Part shown: one piece after another, positions 10,122 to 21,500 of the stretch
How positions within the stretch are numbered: the first letter of the stretch is position 1
Layout of the letters: the number at the start of each line of letters is the position of its first letter
Source of the DNA: Bolinopsis microptera
Lineage: Eukaryota > Ctenophora > Tentaculata > Lobata > Bolinopsidae
Direction: 5' to 3'
DNA length: 64,000 nucleotides
Assembly (NCBI RefSeq): GCF_026151205.1
Contig: NC_087076.1
Location: 4,487,902-4,551,901 of the forward strand
Notes under the pieces: generated by a model
The model's input: only the letters and a program-made list of their open reading frames with translations
What the model was told of the DNA's origin: nothing
The model's database searches: none
Position numbers and translations under genes: made by a program

Positions 10122-11847
10122 TGTAGTATACAATACAGTTTCAGTAGTTGACCCATACAGTTAAGTCCGTCATAACTCACAAGCCTTTAATCGTCTGTCA
10201 ATTGTCAAAGTCGTTGGGTGTTTTTTCGCTGAGATAGTAGTAAGATAACCACGAACCAGACGATTTCTGAACCTTAAAGCGTCTCTGGATTCATCAAAAC
10301 AAGTTTTAAAACTTAATTTTAAATTTAGAAAAAGGTTATGAACTCCTGCAGATCAATGCAAATGATTCAAGAAAACAACAATTTCAAGAAAACAACAATT
10401 TTATTTAGTATCAATTAAAGCAGACAAAAATATATTTCATATATATATAACTATCACGAACTTTAGATCAGATATCTTAGGGGACTTGGAGTAGCAAGAG
10501 ATTGACTAAAAGGTATATAACTTTTTTTTTACAAAGATACGTCGAGAAGAATCCAGGGTGATACAGGATCGGAGAGTGCAGACCAAAAGTTTACGCACCC
10601 ACCTTTGCCTCCTGAGTTCTTGGTTGGGTAGAAATTTATGCAAACTTGGTCGTTTATACTAGAAATTTATTAAGTATTAGGCAGGTGTAAAGCATCAACA
10701 AGCAGGCGTTCAATTAGGTGCAAAGAGGTGGGTGAATCTGAAACCTACCTTACATCAAATTACATGTAACAAACAATTGTCAGCTTATTATAACCATTGA
10801 TACAAAGGCCATAATCTTTCACCAGCTCTTCAATATCCACCTTGAAGCTGCATTTTATATCCTAAATATAAACTAAATCATGTTTTAGTGTAGACTTTTT
10901 GTCACAACAAGACTGCAACCTATAGTAACAATTATAAACAGAACCCCTAATGAACCCCCTAGTCCTAATCTGAGCCTTGTCTCTAAAAACTTAACTGAAC
11001 TAGCGTTTCGGTGTGTGCAAAAGCTTCCAGGCACGCGCATTCCTTGCCCCGTTAGTTACCTGTCCTTCTTAAACCAAACTAGCAGTCAGGACAAAAAGTC
11101 ATACACCAAATGGGCATTATATTTTATGAATTGTTTTACATCTTTTTATTCTGTAAAAATGTGCTAAAATTAAATTTCTTGTTTCATTGAATTTCTTGTT
11201 TCATTGTCACAAGCCACGGCCACTATTGCAAAGTACACGTAAATTTAGAGATTTGAGGTGTTTCTGAAACACATGATTGAGCTCTCGATTCCTAACATTG
11301 ATCTGAACCCCTCTACAATAATTGTGCAGCTTAAGCTTTCACTGCGTGCGCCTTTGGTTGGCATATAAAGGTTTGAATAATTGCTGGATAAGTATAACAA
11401 TTTTGAATATTAAAATTATTTTCTCAAGAATGAGTTGCGTGGGTGCATCTTGACACCCACACAAGCTGCTCCTGGGAATATTGTAATAGTAGCTTCACAG
11501 TAAAATTTGAGGATTTTTAAAGATCGGGAAAACTGGTGTATTGTATCTTATGATTCCAGACAAATGGGCGTGAACTTAAATTATTATTATTACTTGTCGG
11601 GGAGTTAGCTGAACCCTCAATTTTATGTTATAAATTGTATATTGTATTATAAATATCATCCAGAAAAAAATTCTGTGGAAACTAGAAAAATGTACACAAA
11701 TTGTCAATTTATGCAAAAGTTCACACTACCAAACAGATATTGGCATGATCTGTACTAATTTGATAACTTTCAGGATATGTATACAAAACAAGACAGGAAA
11801 AACTGAAATTATCGTAATCAGCACAATCATGTTCAGCAGAAAGTGAT
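10122..11847. other. Non-coding region upstream of the membrane-protein gene
   Basis: No gene-like frame. It contains a dispersed repeat (10371-10665) and otherwise unclassified AT-rich sequence. A TATA-like atataaag lies near 11363, about 480 bp before the ATG at 11848, but there is no further evidence that it is a promoter. Confidence 0.4.
10371..10665 (+). repeat. Dispersed repeat, copy 1
   Basis: Homologous to the reverse complement of 42690-42988. Shared landmarks are the doubled gaaaacaacaattt motif, ggacttggagtagcaagaga, and the stretch around acgcacccacctttgcctcc. No coding content and no terminal repeats were found. Confidence 0.65.
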
Positions 11848-14016
11848 ATGGAGGAAGACATTGTGATTCGAACCTTAGCTCGAGTAGCTGCAAGTACTTT
11901 CCAAACCAGTGCTCTTCTCCTCAAATTCCTTACTTTCAGAGTTGTTGATATATTTTGTATGCTCTTTAATATTATTGCTGTCTGCACTGTCATCAGAATT
12001 CCTGCAATATATTTTGCTGTGAAAAGAAAACTTCGCGATACTCAAGGAAATGATTCCAGAAGATTTCCACACTGGATCAACCTTTGGTACTTTTTGGGCA
12101 TTTTTCAAATTGGAATCTTCATAGTGGACATACCTTTTGTACTCATGTCCCTTCCTTTAACAGTATTCTTTTGGAGAGCAGTTTTATTGCTGAGGGAACA
12201 TGGACCTATCAAGTTTGAGAGGGATAATTCTCAGTTACATGGGGAGATGAACGCATGGGGATACACAGGATGGCGACTCCGAAAGCTAGTTTGGAAACAT
12301 TTTTGTTTGCTCTGTACAGACTTTTTCTTCATTCCATTCTCAATTTCTCTAACATTATCCTGGAGGAGCAGTCGATTCCGTAGGCTTCTCCGTGAACAGT
12401 ATAGGTCTTCTGATGAGTTAACTTGGAAGAAAATGATTGTGAAGGAATTTCTCATTCTCTGCAACGAGATAATTTGCTTTCCAATTATAACATTTTTGCT
12501 GATGTCTTGGAGAAGCAGAAGAGTAAGAAAAAAGATCATGTGGCCGAATCAGGCAAGAGACAGTGATGCTGACATGTCTGACCTCGAGGTTCTTTGCAAA
12601 TTGACTGAAAATGACAGGTTGGGAGAGTTATTTTTTCACGAATGGTATGTAGTGATTTCCGAAGGCTTCTACTTTATTATCGATCTTGGCACTCTGCCTG
12701 TATTGTCGATTTTATTCTTGTCTTGGAGATTTCGTGTGACCTGGCTTATATTTAAGCCTTGGTTTATTAATAATATTGCGGTAACCCATCCTGGGATCAC
12801 ACTTCCCACGAACAATGAAAATGAAACCAGAGCTAAGATATGGGGGCAGTTCTTCAATGTGGTCATCGATTTGTTCTTCATCCCGCCTATGATGTCCGTC
12901 TTGTTCTCTTGGAGGGTCATGGAATTTTGTCGATCTGTGATTGCAATTTATTCACAAGAATCAAACACACCAAATTCAGCTGAGATCAGACGGTCCTCAC
13001 ACCATGACATACTCGACAAGAAGTTTCAGGAACTGAGAGAAGAAATTATACAACATTTTGTTGGTATACTAACTGACGTCATATGCATTTTGCAATTTTT
13101 GGTGATACTTATCCTGTCAGTTGTTTTCCCGTGGCGGCTTTACATTTGTGTATCATCAGTCTGGCGTCAATTTGGAAATAGAACACTTACAGAAAAATCC
13201 GTGAAGAGTTGCGTATCCAGTGAATTTCTATCGGCAATCGGGGATATTCCCACTTCAATAGCAGGACTCATAATACTTCTGACTGTATGGAGAGTTCCAT
13301 TTCTTTTAAGTGACTTCGTCAAAGTAAGAAATGATGAATCTTCTGAACGGAAGAGCTATCGGATCACATCCTGCATCTTTCAGCAGTTAAGCTTTTTAGT
13401 GGTCGATATTTTGGTATCTCCTTTTTTTGTAATAACGTTATTTTCGATTTGGAGATCGAAGAGTTTTGTAAAAGAAGTTCAGGATTCAAAACAACCTCTG
13501 GAAGCTACACATTGGCAATGGTTCATGGTATCGTATGATGGATACATCGTCAGAAAAGCTGCAGTGACTCACGCTCTATCATTCATCTTTATTGATTTAC
13601 CCTGCTTTGGTTTGTTTTTAATAAACATCGTGATTCCTCTTCGGTTACCAGCTATTGCTTCTTCACTGTTCAACTGTGGTAACTTCCTTACTGAGTACCC
13701 GATAGTTCTTATTACTGAGACGCTTAATCTCTTAGTGGATCTGGTTTACATTTGCTTTGGAAGTGTTCTTTTCCTTGCCAGGCCTGTTGCTATGTTTGTG
13801 CACTTATTTGAGGATGAAAGGCACCGCAAGGCTAGGGAGTTGAAGGAGACAATTGGCACTGTTTGGCATCTTTTGAATAAATCACAAAAATGTGTACATG
13901 ATTTGGAAGATATGGTCAACATTTTGGTCAAAGCCAGTTCCACTGTTGATGAAACCTGTGCAAGTTCCTCTTATCGAAAATCGTTGTTGATTATTCAGCT
14001 GATATGGAACAGCTGA
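11848..14016 (+). CDS. Large repeated multi-pass membrane protein, N-terminal part
   Basis: 722-residue frame not assigned to a known family. It is dominated by hydrophobic segments in a repeated unit of about 55-90 residues, with consensus (V/I/T)D-x(3-5)-P then about 8 hydrophobic residues and (S/V/F)WR followed by basic residues. Clear examples are VDIPFVLM...FFWRA, TDFFFIPF...SWRSSRF, NEIICFPI...SWRSRRV, IDLGTLPV...SWRFRV, IDLFFIPP...SWRVM, GDIPTSIA...VWRVP and VDILVSPF...IWRSK, with weaker units before and after; about 10-11 in all. Each probably forms a membrane-embedded segment with a basic edge on one face. The ATG at 11848 follows an in-frame stop at 11815; an upstream non-coding exon is possible. 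The stop at 14014-14016 lies inside the start of the next frame, so this is probably the front half of one gene. Function unknown. Confidence 0.8.
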   Translation: MEEDIVIRTLARVAASTFQTSALLLKFLTFRVVDIFCMLFNIIAVCTVIRIPAIYFAVKRKLRDTQGNDSRRFPHWINLWYFLGIFQIGIFIVDIPFVLMSLPLTVFFWRAVLLLREHGPIKFERDNSQLHGEMNAWGYTGWRLRKLVWKHFCLLCTDFFFIPFSISLTLSWRSSRFRRLLREQYRSSDELTWKKMIVKEFLILCNEIICFPIITFLLMSWRSRRVRKKIMWPNQARDSDADMSDLEVLCKLTENDRLGELFFHEWYVVISEGFYFIIDLGTLPVLSILFLSWRFRVTWLIFKPWFINNIAVTHPGITLPTNNENETRAKIWGQFFNVVIDLFFIPPMMSVLFSWRVMEFCRSVIAIYSQESNTPNSAEIRRSSHHDILDKKFQELREEIIQHFVGILTDVICILQFLVILILSVVFPWRLYICVSSVWRQFGNRTLTEKSVKSCVSSEFLSAIGDIPTSIAGLIILLTVWRVPFLLSDFVKVRNDESSERKSYRITSCIFQQLSFLVVDILVSPFFVITLFSIWRSKSFVKEVQDSKQPLEATHWQWFMVSYDGYIVRKAAVTHALSFIFIDLPCFGLFLINIVIPLRLPAIASSLFNCGNFLTEYPIVLITETLNLLVDLVYICFGSVLFLARPVAMFVHLFEDERHRKARELKETIGTVWHLLNKSQKCVHDLEDMVNILVKASSTVDETCASSSYRKSLLIIQLIWNS
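13958..13998 (+). other. Candidate 41-bp intron joining the two membrane-protein frames
   Basis: A gtgcaagt donor at 13958 and a gttgattattcag acceptor ending at 13998 would, if removed, move the reading from the first frame into the second just before its ATG at 14004. A shorter 35-bp alternative with a gttcct donor works equally in phase. A one-base sequencing or assembly error, a genuine frameshift mutation, or ribosomal frameshifting would also explain the overlap. Confidence 0.35.
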
Positions 14017-17000
14017 AAGTAAAGCTTGTGGAAAAATGTGTTGATGATAGATTCATTCATCTGATCAGTAAATACTTGTTCCTGTATGATAAGCAAGGCT
14101 ACTTTATGTATCGGCGATTTCTTGTCGAAAAGATTCATCTCAAGCGACCCTCGTATTATGCTAGGTTACTGAATCTCGACATGTTTCATTCCGAATACAC
14201 TGGCTACTCAGAGCAGCTAAAGAAGACTGAGGGCGAAATCTTAAAGTTTGATGTAGATGATCCCCCTCTTTGGTCAAAATCTTTCGGCTTCATGCTTCGA
14301 ACGAGGAAAGAAAATCATGCAGTGATTATCAAAACCGTGACCACAGGCTACTTCGCCACATTCAGTATGGTCTGCTTAAATGTCGTATTTATCTACAGGG
14401 CAGTTCCTTTGTTGGTCCAGATAATTAATGCACCGTACTTAATTAGAAAGAAGGCAAGACGAAACCTAGGGCAGTATTGGATGGATTTGAAATGTTTGGT
14501 ACAAATACTACTTGTCATTGTTAGTATCTATCGTTGCCCAGATCTTATAAGCGATCTAATAACTGACATATTCTATAAGAAAAGTATCAGTGCTGTACGG
14601 TCAACAGCTGCAGCCTACCCTCCAAAGGTGAAAGACGACATCGTGAAATGTCTGTCGGCGTTATTTAGATGGAGATTTGTGGCATATCTAATTTCATCAA
14701 TACTTTTCTTTTTCTTTATTCCTCTTTCTGCCCTGTTTAATGTGGGGAAAGCTTTTTCAAGCGACTCAAGGAGAGTTCTAGGAGGGGTAATTCTTGTTTA
14801 CCTCGGTATAATTACCATACCAGTTGGAATAATCTTTGACGTGGATGACAAGATGATTCTTATACAACATCAACTGTTCGAGTACCTCTGTGGAGTTTCT
14901 ATCGTGTTAATCTTGTTCCTGGGAGTTTTGACAAAGAGACCACACCATCTCCCACCAGTCGACTATGTTCGTCTCAATTGGGGGCTTATACATGTGATTA
15001 TACATGAGGTTTGCCAACTGGGCCAAAACTTGGGACTACTTTTCCGGCTCACGCTTGCTATTGACCCAGACAAGTGGTATCAAAGTATTTTCAAGACATT
15101 TCTCTTTGAAGGTGATGATCCAGAATCAAATTTGGCAGTTTTCAATAATTATTTTTACTGCTGGTTCTTCATATCATCTGCACCAGTTATCTTAGAAGGT
15201 GTACTCAAATACGTTCCAGAAGGAAAGTTTTCCAACAGTAATTTCTCCTGGCAGTTCTTACTATCACTTCTAGGCTCTGTATCATTTTCTGTCATTCCTT
15301 ATCTAGGATCAACATACCTGTCCAGTAAAAATGGTGAGGGCATGCCGATCTGGCAAGGTGAGCCGTATGTTGCTGCCAAGTGTCTAATGTTCCTGGTATG
15401 GTACCTTCTTACATCAGTCAACTTTTACTGCCGGTACTTTAACTCTACTAACCCCATGTTCGACCTGCACTTCTCTCCGCTATACAACTCAACAATCAAC
15501 ATGATGAAGTTGGCCCTTATACACACTACAGTGCTCCTAGACTTGGCTGTTATAACTAAGATTCTAATTCTGCTGATTATGATTATTTTGATGATGGCAG
15601 TAACGGTGTTTTATCCTCAATTGATTGCCAGAATATCTACTCTGGCAGACCAGCACCCTTGCAACTCGAACTTACTGAAAAGCTGGCGTCTCTCAATTTT
15701 ACTCTCAACTTTCATTATAATTTCAATAAGTTTGCTGAACGAACTGTTTCCATCAATTTTCGCCAGCACTCTTAGCATTTCCATTCCGCTTGTTCTGGTG
15801 GTAATGATTATCTTTATGGTGGCAAAAATTATGCGATATACATCAAACTCTACAAATGAAGAGTCAAGGAAAACTTTTATTAGCCTTGTCAAAGAAATCG
15901 AGGAATCAATGAGGGAGAAAGATAAAGATACCTTGAACTGGAAAAGTACACGAAGTGGTTGGTTGAATCTATTGAGGGCAGTACGCCTTGCAAATGAGCA
16001 AGACAAACAAGCAGAACAAACTAACGAGGAGTTGTTCGAAGAAGGAGAAATAGTCGCTGCTTTGACAGAGACAGCACCACCTACATACGACCAAGTGGAT
16101 GGAGACAAAGACCTTCCATCATACCACTCAGTCAACACATTCCAGCCTCCTTCAGACTATAATCCTGGAACTAATTTCATACCAGACATGGATTATCTCA
16201 CCTCTCCAGTTGGTATCTGGCACCCTTACTCGTCTTCTCATCTTGTTGAAGAACTGTCCTATCTGAGCGGACACTGTGACTTGACCCAAACTATCACTGA
16301 TAAGAAGTGTACTGGATCTAACGTTCTCCTCTTATTAGAGAAACACATACACTACACTGCTCTTACTAGGACCTGTGTTCAGAAGTTAGTCGTGTGGCGA
16401 GCCCTGGTATCAAGAGCAGATTGGGCAGGATTAGTAAAGTATGCCAAGATGCTCAAACGTGCACTGACATGTCAGTATGATACACCTACTCAAGCAGGGA
16501 TTGTTAAAGATCTCATGGAGGATGATTTTCTGCAGCCACTTGCAGACGACAGCTTCTTCCCAGAGTTTGTGGAAAATGCTAATTTGTGTGAAGTTAAGTT
16601 AAGAGTTCACAGAGTGGGACGAGAAGCGCTTCTTGCTATTTTACCTGATAAAATATCTCAACTATTTGCTATGTTAATCTCGGAGAATTCCCCCATGATT
16701 CACAAAATTCAGGAAGATGCCTCCTCAAACATTCACAAAGTCACATGCGAGTTCTTCAAAGCGATTAACATAAACATTCAGTCTGTGCCGGGCGAGGGGT
16801 TTAAAATGGCTGCCGGAGCTTCTATACAGATACCAAAAACTCTTGTCTTCGAAAAGATATCCGAAGAATGTGTCAAATTCTCATCACCTTATCCACTGGC
16901 TAGTAAATCTTTTCTGTCAGCAAGTATCACTATGTTTAAGACGTTTGATGTTGATGGGATTATTAGGATTGGCATCAGCGACGATTGTGGTAAGACTGCT

Positions 17001-17048
17001 GAATTGGAAAAAGCTATTCAAACATTGACAGATTTAAGTTGGAACTGA
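14004..17048 (+). CDS. Large multi-pass membrane protein, C-terminal part with PPxY tail
   Basis: 1,014-residue frame overlapping the previous one by 13 bases in another phase. The N-terminal 110 residues are soluble; many hydrophobic spans follow to about residue 625, including YRAVPLL and YRCPDLI units that recall the WR repeat upstream. From about 640 the protein is hydrophilic and probably cytosolic. PPTY at 692-695 is a PPxY motif, the type bound by WW domains such as those of Nedd4-like ligases. The final 250 residues look globular, with no family recognised. The upstream frame lacks a soluble C-terminus and this one lacks an obvious independent promoter, so the two are best read as one protein of about 1,720 residues. 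Role unknown; transport, channel or scaffold functions cannot be told apart. Confidence 0.8.
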   Translation: MEQLKVKLVEKCVDDRFIHLISKYLFLYDKQGYFMYRRFLVEKIHLKRPSYYARLLNLDMFHSEYTGYSEQLKKTEGEILKFDVDDPPLWSKSFGFMLRTRKENHAVIIKTVTTGYFATFSMVCLNVVFIYRAVPLLVQIINAPYLIRKKARRNLGQYWMDLKCLVQILLVIVSIYRCPDLISDLITDIFYKKSISAVRSTAAAYPPKVKDDIVKCLSALFRWRFVAYLISSILFFFFIPLSALFNVGKAFSSDSRRVLGGVILVYLGIITIPVGIIFDVDDKMILIQHQLFEYLCGVSIVLILFLGVLTKRPHHLPPVDYVRLNWGLIHVIIHEVCQLGQNLGLLFRLTLAIDPDKWYQSIFKTFLFEGDDPESNLAVFNNYFYCWFFISSAPVILEGVLKYVPEGKFSNSNFSWQFLLSLLGSVSFSVIPYLGSTYLSSKNGEGMPIWQGEPYVAAKCLMFLVWYLLTSVNFYCRYFNSTNPMFDLHFSPLYNSTINMMKLALIHTTVLLDLAVITKILILLIMIILMMAVTVFYPQLIARISTLADQHPCNSNLLKSWRLSILLSTFIIISISLLNELFPSIFASTLSISIPLVLVVMIIFMVAKIMRYTSNSTNEESRKTFISLVKEIEESMREKDKDTLNWKSTRSGWLNLLRAVRLANEQDKQAEQTNEELFEEGEIVAALTETAPPTYDQVDGDKDLPSYHSVNTFQPPSDYNPGTNFIPDMDYLTSPVGIWHPYSSSHLVEELSYLSGHCDLTQTITDKKCTGSNVLLLLEKHIHYTALTRTCVQKLVVWRALVSRADWAGLVKYAKMLKRALTCQYDTPTQAGIVKDLMEDDFLQPLADDSFFPEFVENANLCEVKLRVHRVGREALLAILPDKISQLFAMLISENSPMIHKIQEDASSNIHKVTCEFFKAININIQSVPGEGFKMAAGASIQIPKTLVFEKISEECVKFSSPYPLASKSFLSASITMFKTFDVDGIIRIGISDDCGKTAELEKAIQTLTDLSWN

Positions 17049-18545
17049 TGGTAGTGCACGTTCTTCATGCGTATTTTAGATGGTTAAATAGTTTTGTAGC
17101 AATTTTGAGTTACTCGTTAGATTCACTTTTTATGTGCACATAAGATGTCAGATTGGACATAGATTTACATTATGACAGATTTTAAGTTTTGAAAGTATTA
17201 TTGTTATTATGATTCTTATTTTCTAGTATGGTTATCATAATGTTGTTACTATATTTGATTTATCATCATTTTTCCTTCACCTGTTAATCTGATGATATGA
17301 TCACTTTAATAACCTTATTTGGTATTTTTTGATTTTATGGGACCCTTGTTTGGTTTAGAATTTGTTCTCCGATGAGGAGAGAAAGTTTTTTTGAGGAGAG
17401 CTGTAATTATTAATTATCATACAATTACAAAGTTAGAATTACCATTAGTTATCACTTATCTACGAAATAATAGTCAATTTGCTGAGTAAGAAATATAAGT
17501 TATATACTCTGAAAGCGTTTTCTTGAACCATTACCTGGTCTTGTTTACTACTTGTTGACCCTTTGCAAAGTTTATTGTCTATTCAAAAACGATATTTAAC
17601 GCCTCACAATAACAATCAATCCGTCAATAACTGTACACATTAGATAATATGGCAGAATTGTATGGTAACAGAGCTGCCAGTGGGCGATGGGAAGTTTGGG
17701 ATTACAACTGATCTGGAGAGTGGAGAGGGAACTTAGTTGAAGTGAGTTTCAGGCACTTTATCTCGAAAACAATGGCGGCCAGTCTGATATAAACTAATTT
17801 GAAGGTTTGTATGTCGTTTCAAGTTTTCATTTTAGATGCAGGTTGTAAAATAGGGAAAATAATTGGTTTTTATATCATTTATTTGATGTACAGAAATGTC
17901 ACTAGCAGTAACATTAAAAACTCATGAGTTGAATAGCAACAAACTGAGTCGTGACTCGTGAGTAATACTCACTATTCAGTTTGTATACACATATTTTAAA
18001 ACACCATCCTCACTAATTGTGAATTATGTATCATTGTATATCTATAATGTATAATGTATTATGTACTAGAAACCCGCTAGTCGAAAGCTTTGGTTATACA
18101 GTCTATGAACTGCTATAGATAATAGAGATGGAGTATGGACATTGGACACACTATTTTATTACTTTTTACTACAAGAGACATATTATGACATGCTAAATAT
18201 GAAGCTTGTTTGGTATTAGTTCTGGTTTTTACTTTTTGTAACAGAGTTAGACAGTTCTTAATACCTGAACAGATTTTCCACCACTTCAAAACTGTACGTA
18301 TTCTACACATTTGATACTATTTTTAAGTAGAAAATGAAATGTTTTGTCAATGTTTTGTCATTTGCACTTCCTGTTACACTGAAATAACAGTGCACTTATA
18401 ACCGCCTTCTTTTCCTCCTACAATGAGTCGAGTGTTATACACTAGGCTAGGTCACGTATAACATTCCATACTTCACGTGTAACATTCCATACTTGTAATC
18501 TGGACAATGAGCACCGAAATATTTCATGTAGGTTTACTACATCAT
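17049..18545. other. Non-coding region between membrane-protein gene and minisatellite
   Basis: AT-rich with no supportable gene. Just before the array, a 20-bp phrase (cacgt.taacattccatactt) occurs twice in tandem near 18453-18495. Confidence 0.45.
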
Positions 18546-21500
18546 ACACACTGTCACTACACAATGCAGTACACAGAGTACACACTGTCACTACACACTA
18601 CACAGAGTACACACTGTCACTACACACTACACAGAGTACATACTGTCACTACACACTACACAGAGTACACACTGTCACTACACACTACACAGAGTACACA
18701 CTGTCACTACACACTACACAGAGTACACACTGTCACTACACACTACACAGAGTACACACTGTCACTACACAGTACACAGAGTACACACTGTCACTACACA
18801 CTACACAGAGTACACACTGTCACTACACACTACACAGAGTACACACTGTCACTACACACTACACAGAGTACACACTGTCACTACACACTACACAGAGTAC
18901 ACACTGTCACTACACACTACACAGAGTACACACTGTCACTGCACACTACACAGAGTACACACTGTCACTACACACTACACAGAGTACACACTGTCACTAC
19001 ACACTACACAGAGTACACACTGTCACTACACACTACACAGAGTACACACTGTCACTACACACTACACAGAGTACACACTGTCACTACACACTACACAGAG
19101 TACACACTGTCACTACACACTACACAGAGTACACACTGTCACTACACACTACACAGAGTACACACTGTCACTACACACTACACAGAGTAGACACTGTCAC
19201 TACACACTACACAGAGTACACACTGTCACTACACACTACACAGAGTACACACTGTCACTACACACTACACAGAGTACACACTGTCACTACACACTACACA
19301 GAGTACACACTGTCACTACACACTACACAGAGTACACACTGTCACTACACACTACACAGAGTACACACTGTCACTACACACTACACAGAGTACACACTGT
19401 CACTACACACTACACAGAGTACACACTGTCACTACACACTACACAGAGTACACACTGTCACTACACACTACACAGAGTACACACTGTCACTACACACTAC
19501 ACAGAGTACACACTGTCACTACACACTACACAGAGTACACACTGTCACTACACACTACACAGAGTACACACTGTCACTACACACTACACAGAGTACACAC
19601 TGTCACTACACACTACACAGAGTACACACTGTCACTACACACTACACAGAGTACACACTGTCACTACACACTACACAGAGTACACACTGTCACTACACAC
19701 TACACAGAGTACACACTGTCACTACACACTACACAGAGTACACACTGTCACTACACACTACACAGAGTACACACTGTCACTACACACTACACAGAGTACA
19801 CACTGTCACTACACACTACACAGAGTACACACTGTCACTACACACTACACAGAGTACACACTGTCACTACACACTACACAGAGTACACACTGTCACTACA
19901 CACTACACAGAGTACACACTGTCACTACACACTACACAGAGTACACACTGTCACTACACACTACACAGAGTACACACTGTCACTACACACTACACAGAGT
20001 ACACACTGTCACTACACACTACACAGAGTACACACTGTCACTACACACTACACAGAGTACACACTGTCACTACACACTACACAGAGTACACACTGTCACT
20101 ACACACTACACAGAGTACACACTGTCACTACACACTACACAGAGTACACACTGTCACTACACACTACACAGAGTACACACTGTCACTACACACTACACAG
20201 AGTACACACTGTCACTACACACTACACAGAGTACACACTGTCACTACACACTACACAGAGTACACACTGTCACTACACACTACACAGAGTACACACTGTC
20301 ACTACACACTACACAGAGTACACACTGTCACTATACACTACACAGAGTACACACTGTCACTACACACTACACAGAGTACACACTGTCACTACACACTACA
20401 CAGAGTACACACTGTCACTACACAGTGCACAGAGTACACACTGTCACTACACACTACACAGAGTACACACTGTCACTACACACTACACAGAGTACACACT
20501 GTCACTACACACTACACAGAGTACACACTGTCACTACACACTACACAGAGTACACATTGTCACTACACACTACACAGAGTACACACTGTCACTACACAGT
20601 GCACAGAGTACACACTGTTACTATACACTACACAGAGTACACACTGTCACTACACACTACACAGAGTACACACTGTCACTACACAGTGCAGTACACAGAG
20701 TACACACTGTCACTACACACTATACAGAGTACAGACTGTCACTACACACTACACAGTACACACTGTCACTACACAGTGCACAGAGTACACACTGTCACTA
20801 CACACTACACAGAGTACACACTGTCACTACACACTACACAGTACACACTGTCACTACACAGTGCACAGAGTACACACTGTCACTACACAGTGCACAGAGT
20901 ACACACTGTCACTACACACTACACAGAGTACACACTGTCACTACACACTACACAGAGTACACACTGTCACTACACACTACACAGAGTACACACTGTCACT
21001 ACACACTATACAGAGTACAGACTGTCACTACACACTACACAGTACACACTGTCACTACACAGTGCACAGAGTACACACTGTCACTACACACTACACAGAG
21101 TACACACTGTCACTACACACTACACAGTACACACTGTCACTACACAGTGCACAGAGTACACACTGTCACTACACAGTGCACAGAGTACACACTGTCACTA
21201 CACACTATACAGAGTACAGACTGTCACTACACACTACACAGAGTACACACTGTCACTACACACTACACAGAGTACACACTGTTACCACACACTACACAGA
21301 GTACACATTGTCACTTCACACTACACAGAGTACACACTGTCACTACACACTACACAGAGTACACACTGCTACTACACACTACACAGAGTACACACTGTCA
21401 CTACACAGTACACAGAGTACACACTGTCACTACACACTACACAGAGTACACACTGTCACTACACACTACACAGAGTACACACTGTCACTACACACTACAC

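Noticed and set aside
17360-17400. Hammerhead-ribozyme-like phrase (ccgatgag...gaaa)
   Set aside because: The conserved CUGAUGA core is not matched and the stems do not form. A similar search beside the Penelope remnant (41046-41290) also found no core.
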